From VGPI01 sp964482845 (GTDB lineage Bacteria > Cloacimonadota > Cloacimonadia > Cloacimonadales > Cloacimonadaceae), in contig CAYZZE010000011.1 in the NCBI GenBank assembly GCA_964482845.1, positions 1-31,538 of the forward strand: a DNA stretch of 31,538 nucleotides, given 5' to 3'. Both the position numbers and the translations under genes were made by a program. The notes beneath the pieces are model-generated. The model did no database searches. It was not told the origin of the DNA and saw only the letters and a program-made list of their open reading frames with translations. Numbering within the stretch: position 1 is the first letter of the stretch; every line of letters begins with the position of its first letter. This document shows, piece after piece, positions 7,794 through 16,270 of this stretch.

Positions 7794-10700
7794 ATGAAAA
7801 AGATATTTACAATAATGGCTCTGGTGGTGTCGGTGGTGCTGGCTTTCGGTCAAACCAATCCAACCGCACAGGCATTGCCCTATTCCCAGGACTTCAGCGG
7901 AACCGCCCACTCATCCACGACCTATCCGGCGGGCTGGCAGGGTTGGACGATCTCCACTTCTCCGGGATCCACCTTCAACACCAGCGCACCCACTGCTGAT
8001 CGTGCTCTTACTGCCAATAGCACGGCATCCACGACATCCGGAAATGTTCATAATTATAATGGAAAGATCGGATATCTGAATACTGCCAGTCTGGATCTGA
8101 CTCTGGCTATGGCGCTGAACACCACCGGAAAGGTTAGCATCCTGGTCTCCTATGACATTATGACCATCCGAAATCCTCACGATGGAAGCAGCAATAACAG
8201 GATCAATGAAGTTACGCTGCAATACCGCATCGGAACAACAGGTGCTTTCACAACCTTGACCGGCGTGGAATACCAAAATAATACCGTAACTCAAACTACG
8301 GGCACGACCCCGCAAAATCTGCAGACCAAGACCATAACCCTGCCGGCTGAATGTAACAATCAAGCCGTGGTGCAGATCCGCTGGGCTTCCAGGCAGGTGA
8401 GCGGCAGTGGCTCCAGACCCAGTTTTGCCTTTGACAATGTATCGGTAACCGGAAGCTCCGGCGCCACGCCAACGATCGTTGTAAACCAGAATTTGAGTTC
8501 CTTTACCGCCTGGACGGGATATCCCTCCGCTGCTCAAACCTATACTTTGAGTGGATCGAATCTTACCGCTCCGATCAATATTACCGCCACCGCTCCTTTC
8601 CAGGTGCGCATTCCGGAAGGAACCTGGGGCTTGACCGCTCAGGTGCCAAACACTTATAATGGATCGATGGAGGTGCGTTATAATCCGGTTAGCGCAGGCA
8701 CGCATAACGGCACGGTCACTCATGCCAGCACCGGAGCGGATAATCAAGTTTTCAACGTCTCAGGTACAGCGACCGATCCGACTCCCACCATCCAAGTAAA
8801 TCCCAATTTTCTTTTCTTTACTTCAGAAGTGGGTCAGTCATCCGCGCCCAAATCCTTCACGATTACCAGTGAGTTTCTGACCACCGGTATCTCGGTTGCC
8901 TCCAGCGGCCCTTATACCTTCTCCGGCAGTGAGGGCGGAACCTATACCAATCCGCTTGCCCTGGCACAGAACTATAATGGCTCCGTTTGGGTCAAATTCA
9001 CTCCTCCCGCTGCCCAGGCATACACTCAGAATATTACTGTGACCAGCGGAACGGTTCAAGAGATCGTCACGACCTATGCCGTGGGTGAAGTGATCAATCC
9101 CTATCTGCTGCTGGAGGAGAACTTCAATTATCCTGCCGGGTACTTGCTGACTAATCACGGTTGGATGGCACATAGTGGTGCCGGCATCCAGCCGATGATC
9201 GTCGGTTCGACCGGATTGACCTATCCCAACTATCCTTCGGCATCGGGAAATAGCGCTCAGACCGTCTTTGCCGGCAGCGCCGAGGATGTCCATCGTACCT
9301 TTACTGCTCAGACCAGCGGTGACGTCTATATGTCCGCCCTGATCAATATCAGTACTGCCAGTACAACGGGCGACTATGTCCTGCATCTGGGAGCCAGCCC
9401 CATCGGTACTGATTTTAAGGGGCGCCTCTTTGTCCAGAGAGATGCCGCGAGTAACATTAGATTCGGCATTGCAAAGGCAGGAGCGGTCGCCGCGGCGGTC
9501 TGGACGGGCTACACTTATAGTTATGATACGACCTATCTTGTCGTGATGAAATACACCCTTATCCCCGGAACTGCCAATGACGAGGTTAAGCTCTGGATCA
9601 ATCCCGATTTTAGCGGAGGAGAACCAGGTGGTTTCCTCAGCGCCGTATCTTCAGAAGCCGATGTCGGCTCCAGCGGTATTGGCAGCATTGCCATCCGCCA
9701 GGGAACCAACACCCCCATCTGTAAGATCGATGGCATCCGTGTCGCCACGTCCTGGACAGCGTTATGGGCTACCGACGCATTGGATCCGACCATAATCGTC
9801 ACCGGCACCCTTGATGAATTCATCTCCATCGCCGGTTCGCCTTCCGAGAGCCAGAGTTACCATCTGCGCGGCGAGGATCTGCTTGCTGGGATTACTGTAA
9901 CACCGCCTGCCGGGTATGAACTTTCCACCAATGGTATCAATTGGCACACCGGCCTGAATTTGCTTTCCAGTTATAATGCCCTGGTTTATGTCCGGCTCAA
10001 TGCTGCAGACGCTGGAGAATATGCCGGGTTCATAACTCATACCAGCGGAACGGCGACCCAGGTCAATCTCCGCGTGGATGGAGAAGCACTGACACCGACC
10101 GGAGAGATCATTGTCACCCATGATATTGAGGATTTTTACACTACGGTTGGAGTGCCCTCGGCGATCCAGACCATTGGGGTCGGAGGTGTGAATCTGACCC
10201 AGCCACTCTACGTATTTCTTTCAACCGGAGCCCCTTTCCAGGTCAGGGAAGCGGCTAACCCTATCTGGACAGACCTGCTGGAACTGGACAATGGCTTTGC
10301 CGGAGATATTGAGATTAGGTTCAATCCCGTCACCCTAGGCACTTTTAACAGTATGTTGTATCTTGCCAGTGACGGTGCTGCCACATTGGAGATACCCCTC
10401 AAGGGCATTGCCACTGTCGGCGTCAATTCTATTGCGGAATTGCGTGCCTTACCAACCGGAAGCACGGTTTATACTTTGACCGGCGAAGCAGTACTCACCT
10501 TCCAACAAACCTTCCGCAATCAGAAATACATCCAGGATGCCACGGCGGCCATATTGATAGATGATAATGGTACGGTGATCACAACCGCCTACACTCTCTA
10601 TAACGGCATTACCGGCATCACCGGCACTCTCGGCACCTTTGGCGGCATGCTCCAGTTTGTACCCATCCGTGACCCCGGTGCTGCCACTTCAACCGGTAAT

Positions 10701-13664
10701 ACCATTATTCCTCAGCAGATCGCTCTGGGTCAGTTGATGACTAACTTTGAGGATTATGAGTCGGAACTGGTCGAGGTCTCGGGTGTATCCTTCAACGCTA
10801 CCGGAAACTTCGCCAATGGTACCGTATATCAGATAACCGATGGCGTGACTAACTTCAACTTCCGCACCACCTTCTGGGACGTGGATTATATTTCGACAGC
10901 GATACCATCAGTGCCTAAAAACATAGTCGGCATTCCCAATTCCAGAACGGAAGGAAATTTCTTCACCGCCCGTTTCATTGCCGACTTCAGTGACGTCAGC
11001 GCTCCCAATCTGCCCACCAAGCTTGCCATCACCAATATCGATCCCGCATCACCCCATATCAATGCTGCCTTTAGCGTGTCTGTCCAGGCACAAGATGATA
11101 GCGGTATCCCACGGGTTGTAACTACCGATACACAGGTCACCTTGACTCGGGCGACCGGTACCGGAACCCTCAGCGGTACCGTGGTCGGCACGATTCTGCA
11201 AAATACCAGCAGCATAACCATCTCCGGTGTACTTTACAACACCGCAGAAGCGGGGGTAAGCGTAACTGCCACTGCCACTTCAGGTATGGCTCTTACCGCT
11301 GGAACCAGTGCTGCCTTTACGGTTCAGAGTATTCCTGCCGAACCGACCGTTACCGTGCTCTCCCGCCCTGTATATGTGGACATTTCCACTATCGAAGGCC
11401 AAAGTGCTGTATTAATGCAATTGCAGGCATATCCGACCAATGATGTGAGATATCGCCTTTTCAGCGGATCGTTCCAGTATAACTGCTGGAATGGAACAGA
11501 GTATGTATCCTCCACATCCTATGCTTCAGGTCCCGCCGTACCTGGCACAGCCACCACTTCCACCTCTTGGTGGATCCTCTATCAGCGAGGCAACAACAAC
11601 AGCACCGCTGCCTCTTACCGCGATCGGCAGGGACCAGAATACACCACTAATTTTAAGACCCAGGCATTACCCGCCGCTACAGCTATCTCCGCTCCCTTCA
11701 CCGTGAATATGACCCTGCCGCTCACTTCCACCAGCTATCCGCTTGCCGTCAAGTACGTAGTTCTGGGCTATGATGCCCAGACCGGCGGCACCTTGCTGAC
11801 CGCCACCTCCTCCGCACTTACCACCGGTCAATTCTCGCTGGTCGCCCAAACCGGCACCATCATCCGCCGCATCGAAGTGCGCACCATCACCAATCATCTG
11901 ATGGAATCCATCACCGGGGTCTGGGACAGCGAAGGATCAGGTGGCTATTATGCAGCGGTCGCGGGACTGACTGGCAACGCCCTCCGTGCCGGATTGAGAA
12001 CCATTACCTCCACCGGACACGTCAACAATAGCTGGGATGCCACCCGCTACCACATGTACGCCACACTCGACAATGTCAACAATCAGGTCAGATGTATCTA
12101 CACCGGAGCTTGGTTTGCTCATCCTGCCGGAGGTCAATATACACCCGATGGGCTAAGTGCTGAACACACTTATTCCCGTGATTGGTTTAGCGGACACGCC
12201 GAGTATAATTGGTGCGATACCGATCTCAACACCCTTTTTCCAGCAGATATCAACGCCAATTCTTCACGCAGTTCTTATCCCTTCGATTATGTGACCACGA
12301 TCCTCACTCCTTGGGGCTCTGGTTCCTACCTTTCCTATCGGGGTAATAATGCCTCCGGTCATCCGGTGTTTGAAGTTGCCGACGAATTCAAGGGTAATAT
12401 CGCCCGTGGCATCTTCTACTTTGGAATGCGCTATTATGACGACAATGCCAATTTCCTGCGTTACAACGTCAATCTCATACCCATCCTGAAGCAATGGCAC
12501 GCTCTCGATCCGGTCGATGCCACCGAAATTGCCAGAAACAACGGTGTCTATGCCTTCCAAGCGAACCGCAATCCCTTCATTGATCACCCAGAATGGATTG
12601 GAAGCATCTGGGGAGCGATCACTGTTCCCACGCCTGTTGCCACCGCCGCCACCGCCGTTGATGCCCATGGCTTCACCGCCAATTGGGGAGCCACTACCGG
12701 AGCAGCGTCCTATCGCATTGACATTTCCACTTCTCCGAACTTCGCCGGATTTGTCACTGGACGCAAGAACGTGGTGGTGGCTGGAACCAGTTTTGTCCTG
12801 AGCGGACTCTATCCCAATACCAACTATTACTATCGGGTCCGCGCATTGGACGTCAGTGGGAACTTGAGTTTGCACTCCAACACGATCAATGTCATGACCA
12901 CCATCGGCGGACAGGTGATCTATTACTGGAACTTCAACGCCAACGTCCCGGCTTCCGGTGCAAATTGGATGCAGCCCATCGCCGCTAACATTGGCAACGG
13001 TAATATCACTTACGACTTCACGGTGGCATTGTCCTTTGCCGGAACCACGCTGAATGGAATTACCGGAGAGGTCAATGGCGGCAGTTTGGTTCCTCAACCA
13101 GGAGATGGATTGATCAATAATGGCAGGCACTTTGAAGTCAGCATGCCCACCACCGGCTATCAGGACATAGTTTTCTCCTATGTCACCCGCGGAACTACTA
13201 CCGGATTTAATACACAAACCGTGCAATATTCTGTCAATGGCATTGACTTCATTGCCAAAGAGGTCTTTACCGCACCATTGGAGAATAATTGGGTCTCATC
13301 CCAGATCCGCACCGTGGACTTCTCGGATGTTCCCGCCGCCGATAACAACCCCAATTTCAGAGTGCGGGTTGTCGTTTCGGGCGGAACCTTCAGCACGGGT
13401 AATAACCGTTTCGACAATATCAAGATCTTCGGTACCCCCACCGGCGCTGCGCTTGATCCACCGCAGAATGTCCAGATCAGTATCGTCGGCGGCAATGTCC
13501 AGATCACCTGGAACACCGTCAACGGCGCCACCGGATACCGCATCGAAGCGTCCAATGACCCCTATTCCGGATTTACTCCCGTCGAGACCGTCGGAGCAGT
13601 TACCCTCTGGAGTAGGGCAGTTTCTGCCAATTACAGGTTCTACCGTGTGGTAGCCATCCAATAA
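7794..13664 (+). CDS. Giant secreted endonuclease I protein with jelly-roll, Ig-like, OB-fold and FN3 domains
   Basis: 1956 residues. The ATG has AAGGAGG five nucleotides upstream and starts a clear signal peptide (MKKIFTIMALVVSVVLAFG). Next come a choice-of-anchor/jelly-roll-like module (about 28-222), then four related Ig-like modules of about 100 residues, each beginning with a TIxV strand (near 226, 332, 665, 771), a concanavalin-like module between the second and third, and an OB-fold-like segment (about 880-1000). An endonuclease I domain spans about 1366-1602, with EHTYSRDWF holding the presumed metal-site His1458, then DLNTLFPADINANS and NRNPFIDHPEW. A fibronectin type III domain (1611-1703), a further beta domain and a final FN3 (1887-1956) follow. 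No sorting domain is obvious. Likely an extracellular DNA-degrading enzyme; localisation beyond export is unknown. Confidence 0.88.
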   Translation: MKKIFTIMALVVSVVLAFGQTNPTAQALPYSQDFSGTAHSSTTYPAGWQGWTISTSPGSTFNTSAPTADRALTANSTASTTSGNVHNYNGKIGYLNTASLDLTLAMALNTTGKVSILVSYDIMTIRNPHDGSSNNRINEVTLQYRIGTTGAFTTLTGVEYQNNTVTQTTGTTPQNLQTKTITLPAECNNQAVVQIRWASRQVSGSGSRPSFAFDNVSVTGSSGATPTIVVNQNLSSFTAWTGYPSAAQTYTLSGSNLTAPINITATAPFQVRIPEGTWGLTAQVPNTYNGSMEVRYNPVSAGTHNGTVTHASTGADNQVFNVSGTATDPTPTIQVNPNFLFFTSEVGQSSAPKSFTITSEFLTTGISVASSGPYTFSGSEGGTYTNPLALAQNYNGSVWVKFTPPAAQAYTQNITVTSGTVQEIVTTYAVGEVINPYLLLEENFNYPAGYLLTNHGWMAHSGAGIQPMIVGSTGLTYPNYPSASGNSAQTVFAGSAEDVHRTFTAQTSGDVYMSALINISTASTTGDYVLHLGASPIGTDFKGRLFVQRDAASNIRFGIAKAGAVAAAVWTGYTYSYDTTYLVVMKYTLIPGTANDEVKLWINPDFSGGEPGGFLSAVSSEADVGSSGIGSIAIRQGTNTPICKIDGIRVATSWTALWATDALDPTIIVTGTLDEFISIAGSPSESQSYHLRGEDLLAGITVTPPAGYELSTNGINWHTGLNLLSSYNALVYVRLNAADAGEYAGFITHTSGTATQVNLRVDGEALTPTGEIIVTHDIEDFYTTVGVPSAIQTIGVGGVNLTQPLYVFLSTGAPFQVREAANPIWTDLLELDNGFAGDIEIRFNPVTLGTFNSMLYLASDGAATLEIPLKGIATVGVNSIAELRALPTGSTVYTLTGEAVLTFQQTFRNQKYIQDATAAILIDDNGTVITTAYTLYNGITGITGTLGTFGGMLQFVPIRDPGAATSTGNTIIPQQIALGQLMTNFEDYESELVEVSGVSFNATGNFANGTVYQITDGVTNFNFRTTFWDVDYISTAIPSVPKNIVGIPNSRTEGNFFTARFIADFSDVSAPNLPTKLAITNIDPASPHINAAFSVSVQAQDDSGIPRVVTTDTQVTLTRATGTGTLSGTVVGTILQNTSSITISGVLYNTAEAGVSVTATATSGMALTAGTSAAFTVQSIPAEPTVTVLSRPVYVDISTIEGQSAVLMQLQAYPTNDVRYRLFSGSFQYNCWNGTEYVSSTSYASGPAVPGTATTSTSWWILYQRGNNNSTAASYRDRQGPEYTTNFKTQALPAATAISAPFTVNMTLPLTSTSYPLAVKYVVLGYDAQTGGTLLTATSSALTTGQFSLVAQTGTIIRRIEVRTITNHLMESITGVWDSEGSGGYYAAVAGLTGNALRAGLRTITSTGHVNNSWDATRYHMYATLDNVNNQVRCIYTGAWFAHPAGGQYTPDGLSAEHTYSRDWFSGHAEYNWCDTDLNTLFPADINANSSRSSYPFDYVTTILTPWGSGSYLSYRGNNASGHPVFEVADEFKGNIARGIFYFGMRYYDDNANFLRYNVNLIPILKQWHALDPVDATEIARNNGVYAFQANRNPFIDHPEWIGSIWGAITVPTPVATAATAVDAHGFTANWGATTGAASYRIDISTSPNFAGFVTGRKNVVVAGTSFVLSGLYPNTNYYYRVRALDVSGNLSLHSNTINVMTTIGGQVIYYWNFNANVPASGANWMQPIAANIGNGNITYDFTVALSFAGTTLNGITGEVNGGSLVPQPGDGLINNGRHFEVSMPTTGYQDIVFSYVTRGTTTGFNTQTVQYSVNGIDFIAKEVFTAPLENNWVSSQIRTVDFSDVPAADNNPNFRVRVVVSGGTFSTGNNRFDNIKIFGTPTGAALDPPQNVQISIVGGNVQITWNTVNGATGYRIEASNDPYSGFTPVETVGAVTLWSRAVSANYRFYRVVAIQ

Positions 13665-13684
13665 CCACAGATTAACAGATACCC

Positions 13685-13719
13685 AAGGACAGGGCTCGGT
13701 CGAACCCTGTCCTTTTCTT
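13685..13719 (+). terminator. Rho-independent terminator of the secreted nuclease gene
   Basis: A 10-bp perfect stem (AAGGACAGGG 13685-13694, CCCTGTCCTT 13705-13714) with a 10-nt loop that can close a further TCG/CGA, followed by TTTTCTT. It begins 20 nt after the stop codon. Confidence 0.9.
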
Positions 13720-13742
13720 CACGCAGAGCCGGTTATCCTCTG

Positions 13743-13823
13743 CTTCCTTGCTTGATAACCTTAGTATAACCTTAGTATAACCTTACGACCGTAAGGTTAT
13801 ACTAAGGTTATGGAGTAAGGAAG
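13743..13823. repeat. 81-bp inverted-repeat element made of an 11-bp unit
   Basis: The unit ATAACCTTAGT occurs at 13755-13765 and 13766-13776, then as ATAACCTTACG at 13777-13787. From 13766 the sequence forms a perfect 22-bp inverted repeat (13766-13787 with 13790-13811) around a 2-nt centre. CTTCCTT (13743-13749) outside the left arm pairs with AAGGAAG (13817-13823) outside the right arm, with one extra unit on the left. A second copy starts at 31508. It resembles a miniature, non-autonomous dispersed element or a bidirectional hairpin. Confidence 0.85.
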
Positions 13824-14251
13824 AATTAGGAAACTCCAATCAGCCCTACTGAATCTAAAACTTGTCAAGACAGTTGCATAATTCAGTGCGTGTGACTCTG
13901 GGGCAATATGCAAATCATCTCTATCTGCCTGACAAAACCTGTCAACAAACCACCGCCTAACATCCAATGAGGCTGGAAAGCGGCTGATATTGCTTTCTCA
14001 CGCCTCAATGTCTGGTGCCCCCAATATGTGCAACGCCCTTTAACAATGGCCCAGGCATCCCGCCCGGCGGCATGTGGTATAATAGTCACATATTATTGTG
14101 GGCGAAACGAATAATGTGGCAAATAAGCCATAGCACATCCTGTGCAAGCAGACCAAGGCCGCCTTTTACCGGCACTATCAGGCATCGGTAAATGACTTTA
14201 TAGCAGAAATATATGACGTTGGAGCAAAATGATTTGAGGGGGAATACCCAA
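13824..14251. other. Gene-free stretch upstream of the pilin promoter
   Basis: About 430 nt without a convincing gene. Short open frames on the minus strand (such as 13883-14089) have no ribosome-binding site or recognisable protein. It holds three TGTGG motifs (around 14074, 14097 and 14115), a GCACA/TGTGC palindrome (14133-14145) and a TTTACCG/CGGTAAA inverted repeat (14165-14192). All lie at distances where activators of sigma-54 promoters usually bind. Confidence 0.5.
14133..14145. promoter_or_regulatory. Candidate upstream activator site for the sigma-54 pilin promoter
   Basis: GCACA-TCC-TGTGC is a perfect 5-bp-arm palindrome about 110 nt upstream of the -24 element, the usual range for dimeric enhancer-binding proteins. 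One copy only, so assignment is tentative. Confidence 0.3.
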
Positions 14252-14252
14252 T

Positions 14253-14267
14253 TGGCACAGCTTTTGC
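14253..14267 (+). promoter_or_regulatory. Sigma-54 (RpoN) promoter of the pilin gene
   Basis: TGGCAC (14253-14258), five nucleotides, then TTGC (14264-14267) reproduces the -24/-12 consensus. Transcription should start near 14279, giving a leader of about 60 nt before the pilin ATG at 14340. Sigma-54 control of the major pilin is established in Pseudomonas and Geobacter. The required activator is not encoded here. Confidence 0.85.
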
Positions 14268-14339
14268 GTTAGTATTGGCTGAGACCCATAAGGAATCACC
14301 CAACAAAAATAAACCAAAAGGAAAAAGGAGATTACAACC

Positions 14340-14780
14340 ATGGGAACCCAACAAATTCTGCTGATCGTACTGAGCGTTATCATCGTCGGCGTCGCAATCG
14401 CCGTCGGCATCACGATGTTCCGGACACAGGCTTACAATGCGAATCAAACCGCAATAGCCAGTGAAGTGCAGCAATATGCTGCCGAAGTTATCAAGTTTTA
14501 CAAGACCCCCGTTTCCCAGGGCGGATCAGGACAGGGCGAGGTAGTCCCCACCCAAGCTAATGTATCAACCTTTATCGGATTCAATTCTACCACTTTTATC
14601 AGCACTTCCGAGAATGGCGTGTTCAAAGTAACCGTTGCCAACGGAACTTCCGTAACGATCGAAGGTATCGGCAAAGAACTCAGGAACAACCTCTATCCCA
14701 AAATCACCACTGTTGTTACTCTTGCCAGCGGTATCATTACATCCACACCCGGAACGTCCAGCACACCCAATTTTCCCTGA
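14340..14780 (+). CDS. Pilin-like major subunit with a non-standard N-terminus
   Basis: 146 residues; AAGGAG lies nine nucleotides before the ATG. The protein starts MGTQQILLIVLSVIIVGVAI, a single long hydrophobic helix (5-27), then a soluble region rich in Ser, Thr and Val. Overall size and one-helix layout fit a type IV pilin, and the sigma-54 promoter, the following hairpin and the adjacent pilus genes support that. However, there is no classical leader ending in Gly before F-T-L-x-E, and no Glu at position 5. Gly2 would leave only a 2-residue leader if a prepilin peptidase cut there. No cysteines form a D-loop. It could instead be an uncleaved membrane protein, but gene position makes the fibre subunit most likely. 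Confidence 0.7.
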   Translation: MGTQQILLIVLSVIIVGVAIAVGITMFRTQAYNANQTAIASEVQQYAAEVIKFYKTPVSQGGSGQGEVVPTQANVSTFIGFNSTTFISTSENGVFKVTVANGTSVTIEGIGKELRNNLYPKITTVVTLASGIITSTPGTSSTPNFP

Positions 14781-14806
14781 TAATCTATAACCTTATGAAT
14801 GGTTGG

Positions 14807-14841
14807 AACCAAGAATGGCACTGGACGCCATTCTTGGTTTC
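14807..14841 (+). terminator. Strong hairpin after the pilin gene (attenuator or partial terminator)
   Basis: A perfect 13-bp stem (14807-14819 with 14827-14839) and 7-nt loop, followed only by TTTCC rather than a long T-run. It probably limits transcription into the assembly genes or stabilises pilin mRNA, letting the subunit be made in excess over the machinery. Confidence 0.65.
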
Positions 14842-14923
14842 CGTTAAATGGTCTTATCCAAAAATTTCGAGGTAACTTGGGGTTTTTGGATAGTATCATT
14901 TATATGAACGAAGGACGGTGGTG

Positions 14924-16258
14924 ATGCTGGAATACCGTTTCAAGGGGATCAGCCCGCAAGGGAAACTTGTACAGGGCACTTTCACTGTCAGTAACAGGGG
15001 TGAAGCCAAGGCGCATATCAAGAATCTGCTTGCCACGTATCAGTTGCGTCTGCAGTCCCTGGAGCGGAAGCGGGACTTTTTATATAAAGTGATGATCCCG
15101 GGCAGAAAAGCGTTTACCGGCAGGCAGTCCGCTTTTTCCAAGGATGAGGTGGCAACGGCATTGCGCAGAATGGGCTACAATAATTTCCGCATCAATCTGG
15201 TATATTTTGATCTGCCGATCAAGCCCTCCGCGCAGGACATCATGATGTTTATCAAACTAAGCACGACGATGCTCAAGGACAAGATGAGTTTTGGCAAGAT
15301 CTTGGGCATGCTGGCAGAAGAACAGAACAACCGGGTGCTCAAAGATACCCTGCTCCAGATCGAGAATCAACTCAAAGGCGGTGCCGAAGGTCGCGAAGTA
15401 TTTATGCGTTTTACCAATGTATTCGGCAGATTTCCTGCCTTTATGCTGGGTCTGGCAACCCGTAGCGGCAGCATGGCTGAGGTCTTTGAAGCCACGTGTA
15501 AATTTATCGAGCGGGATCAGGAGATCAAGAAGAACATCAAGAAAGCGCTGATTTCTCCGATGTTTGCGGTTTTGGCCACGATCGGTGCGGTGATCTATTA
15601 CGTGGTCAAGATCTTTCCCGCTACGGCGGAACTCTTTTTAAAATACGATATGCCGTTGCCCCCGATGACGATGGCGACTTTGGCACTGAGCGAGTGGCTC
15701 TCTCAATTCTGGTATCTGGTGATAGGCGCGATAGTTGTGCCGATCATCGCTTTGTGGCAATGGTGGCGGACACCCAAAGGCAGTATCTGGAGAGACAGGC
15801 ATATTATCAAACTCCCTCTGGTCGGACACCTGATCCACAAATCCAGCATTGAGATCTATTTCCGGGTGTTTGGCACCATTTACGCCGGTGCCGGCGATAA
15901 TATCGAGACGATCAAGACCGCAGCCGAGGCCTGCCGCAATGCCTGGATGGAGAAACAGATCAAGACGGTTACGCTGCCATTGATGCTGCGCGAAGGCATG
16001 GCTTTCGTGCCGGCGATGGAAGCGGCGGGCGTGTTTACCAAAACGGCGATAACCCGTCTGCGCACGGGTCAGGAGACCGGAAATATCTTGCTGGCGGCGA
16101 CGCAGATCGCCACTTATTACGAAGCGGAAACGACGTACAAGATGAATAATCTGATCGAATACATCCAGACCCTGGTGGGTCTGTTCATTGCAATAGTGAT
16201 CACCCTCTTGACCGTTGTATCGGCAGAAATTGCCACGGTTTCACCACCGATCACTTGA
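14924..16258 (+). CDS. pilC: PilC/GspF inner-membrane platform protein
   Basis: 444 residues from ATG 14924, which has GAAGGA eight nucleotides upstream; GTG codons at 14918 and 14921 in the same frame lie too close to it. The N-terminus (LEYRFKGISPQGKLVQGTF) is the usual PilC/GspF opening. Two F-type cytoplasmic helical repeats flank membrane segments: the first around 210-233 with a following TM near 262-285, and a final TM at about 412-436. Motifs such as RSGSMAEVFE and RTGQETGNILLA, one in each half, are characteristic. The protein sits in the cytoplasmic membrane, couples the PilB and PilT motors to the fibre, and is followed 12 nt later by the motor gene. Confidence 0.93.
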   Translation: MLEYRFKGISPQGKLVQGTFTVSNRGEAKAHIKNLLATYQLRLQSLERKRDFLYKVMIPGRKAFTGRQSAFSKDEVATALRRMGYNNFRINLVYFDLPIKPSAQDIMMFIKLSTTMLKDKMSFGKILGMLAEEQNNRVLKDTLLQIENQLKGGAEGREVFMRFTNVFGRFPAFMLGLATRSGSMAEVFEATCKFIERDQEIKKNIKKALISPMFAVLATIGAVIYYVVKIFPATAELFLKYDMPLPPMTMATLALSEWLSQFWYLVIGAIVVPIIALWQWWRTPKGSIWRDRHIIKLPLVGHLIHKSSIEIYFRVFGTIYAGAGDNIETIKTAAEACRNAWMEKQIKTVTLPLMLREGMAFVPAMEAAGVFTKTAITRLRTGQETGNILLAATQIATYYEAETTYKMNNLIEYIQTLVGLFIAIVITLLTVVSAEIATVSPPIT

Positions 16259-16270
16259 TGAAATGGAACC

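Noticed and set aside
7911..8747. 278-residue open frame antisense to the secreted nuclease
   Set aside because: A shadow of the repetitive beta-domain coding sequence; no start signal and skewed composition.
12264..13226. 320-residue open frame antisense to the nuclease and FN3 region
   Set aside because: Shadow frame opposite a well-supported gene; glycine/serine/isoleucine-rich with no domain.
13883..14089. 68-residue open frame on the minus strand
   Set aside because: No ribosome-binding site, low-complexity-like composition, located in the regulatory region of the pilin.
14787..14795. Single ATAACCTTA after the pilin gene
   Set aside because: Nine bases only, without the flanks of the repeat element; may be chance.
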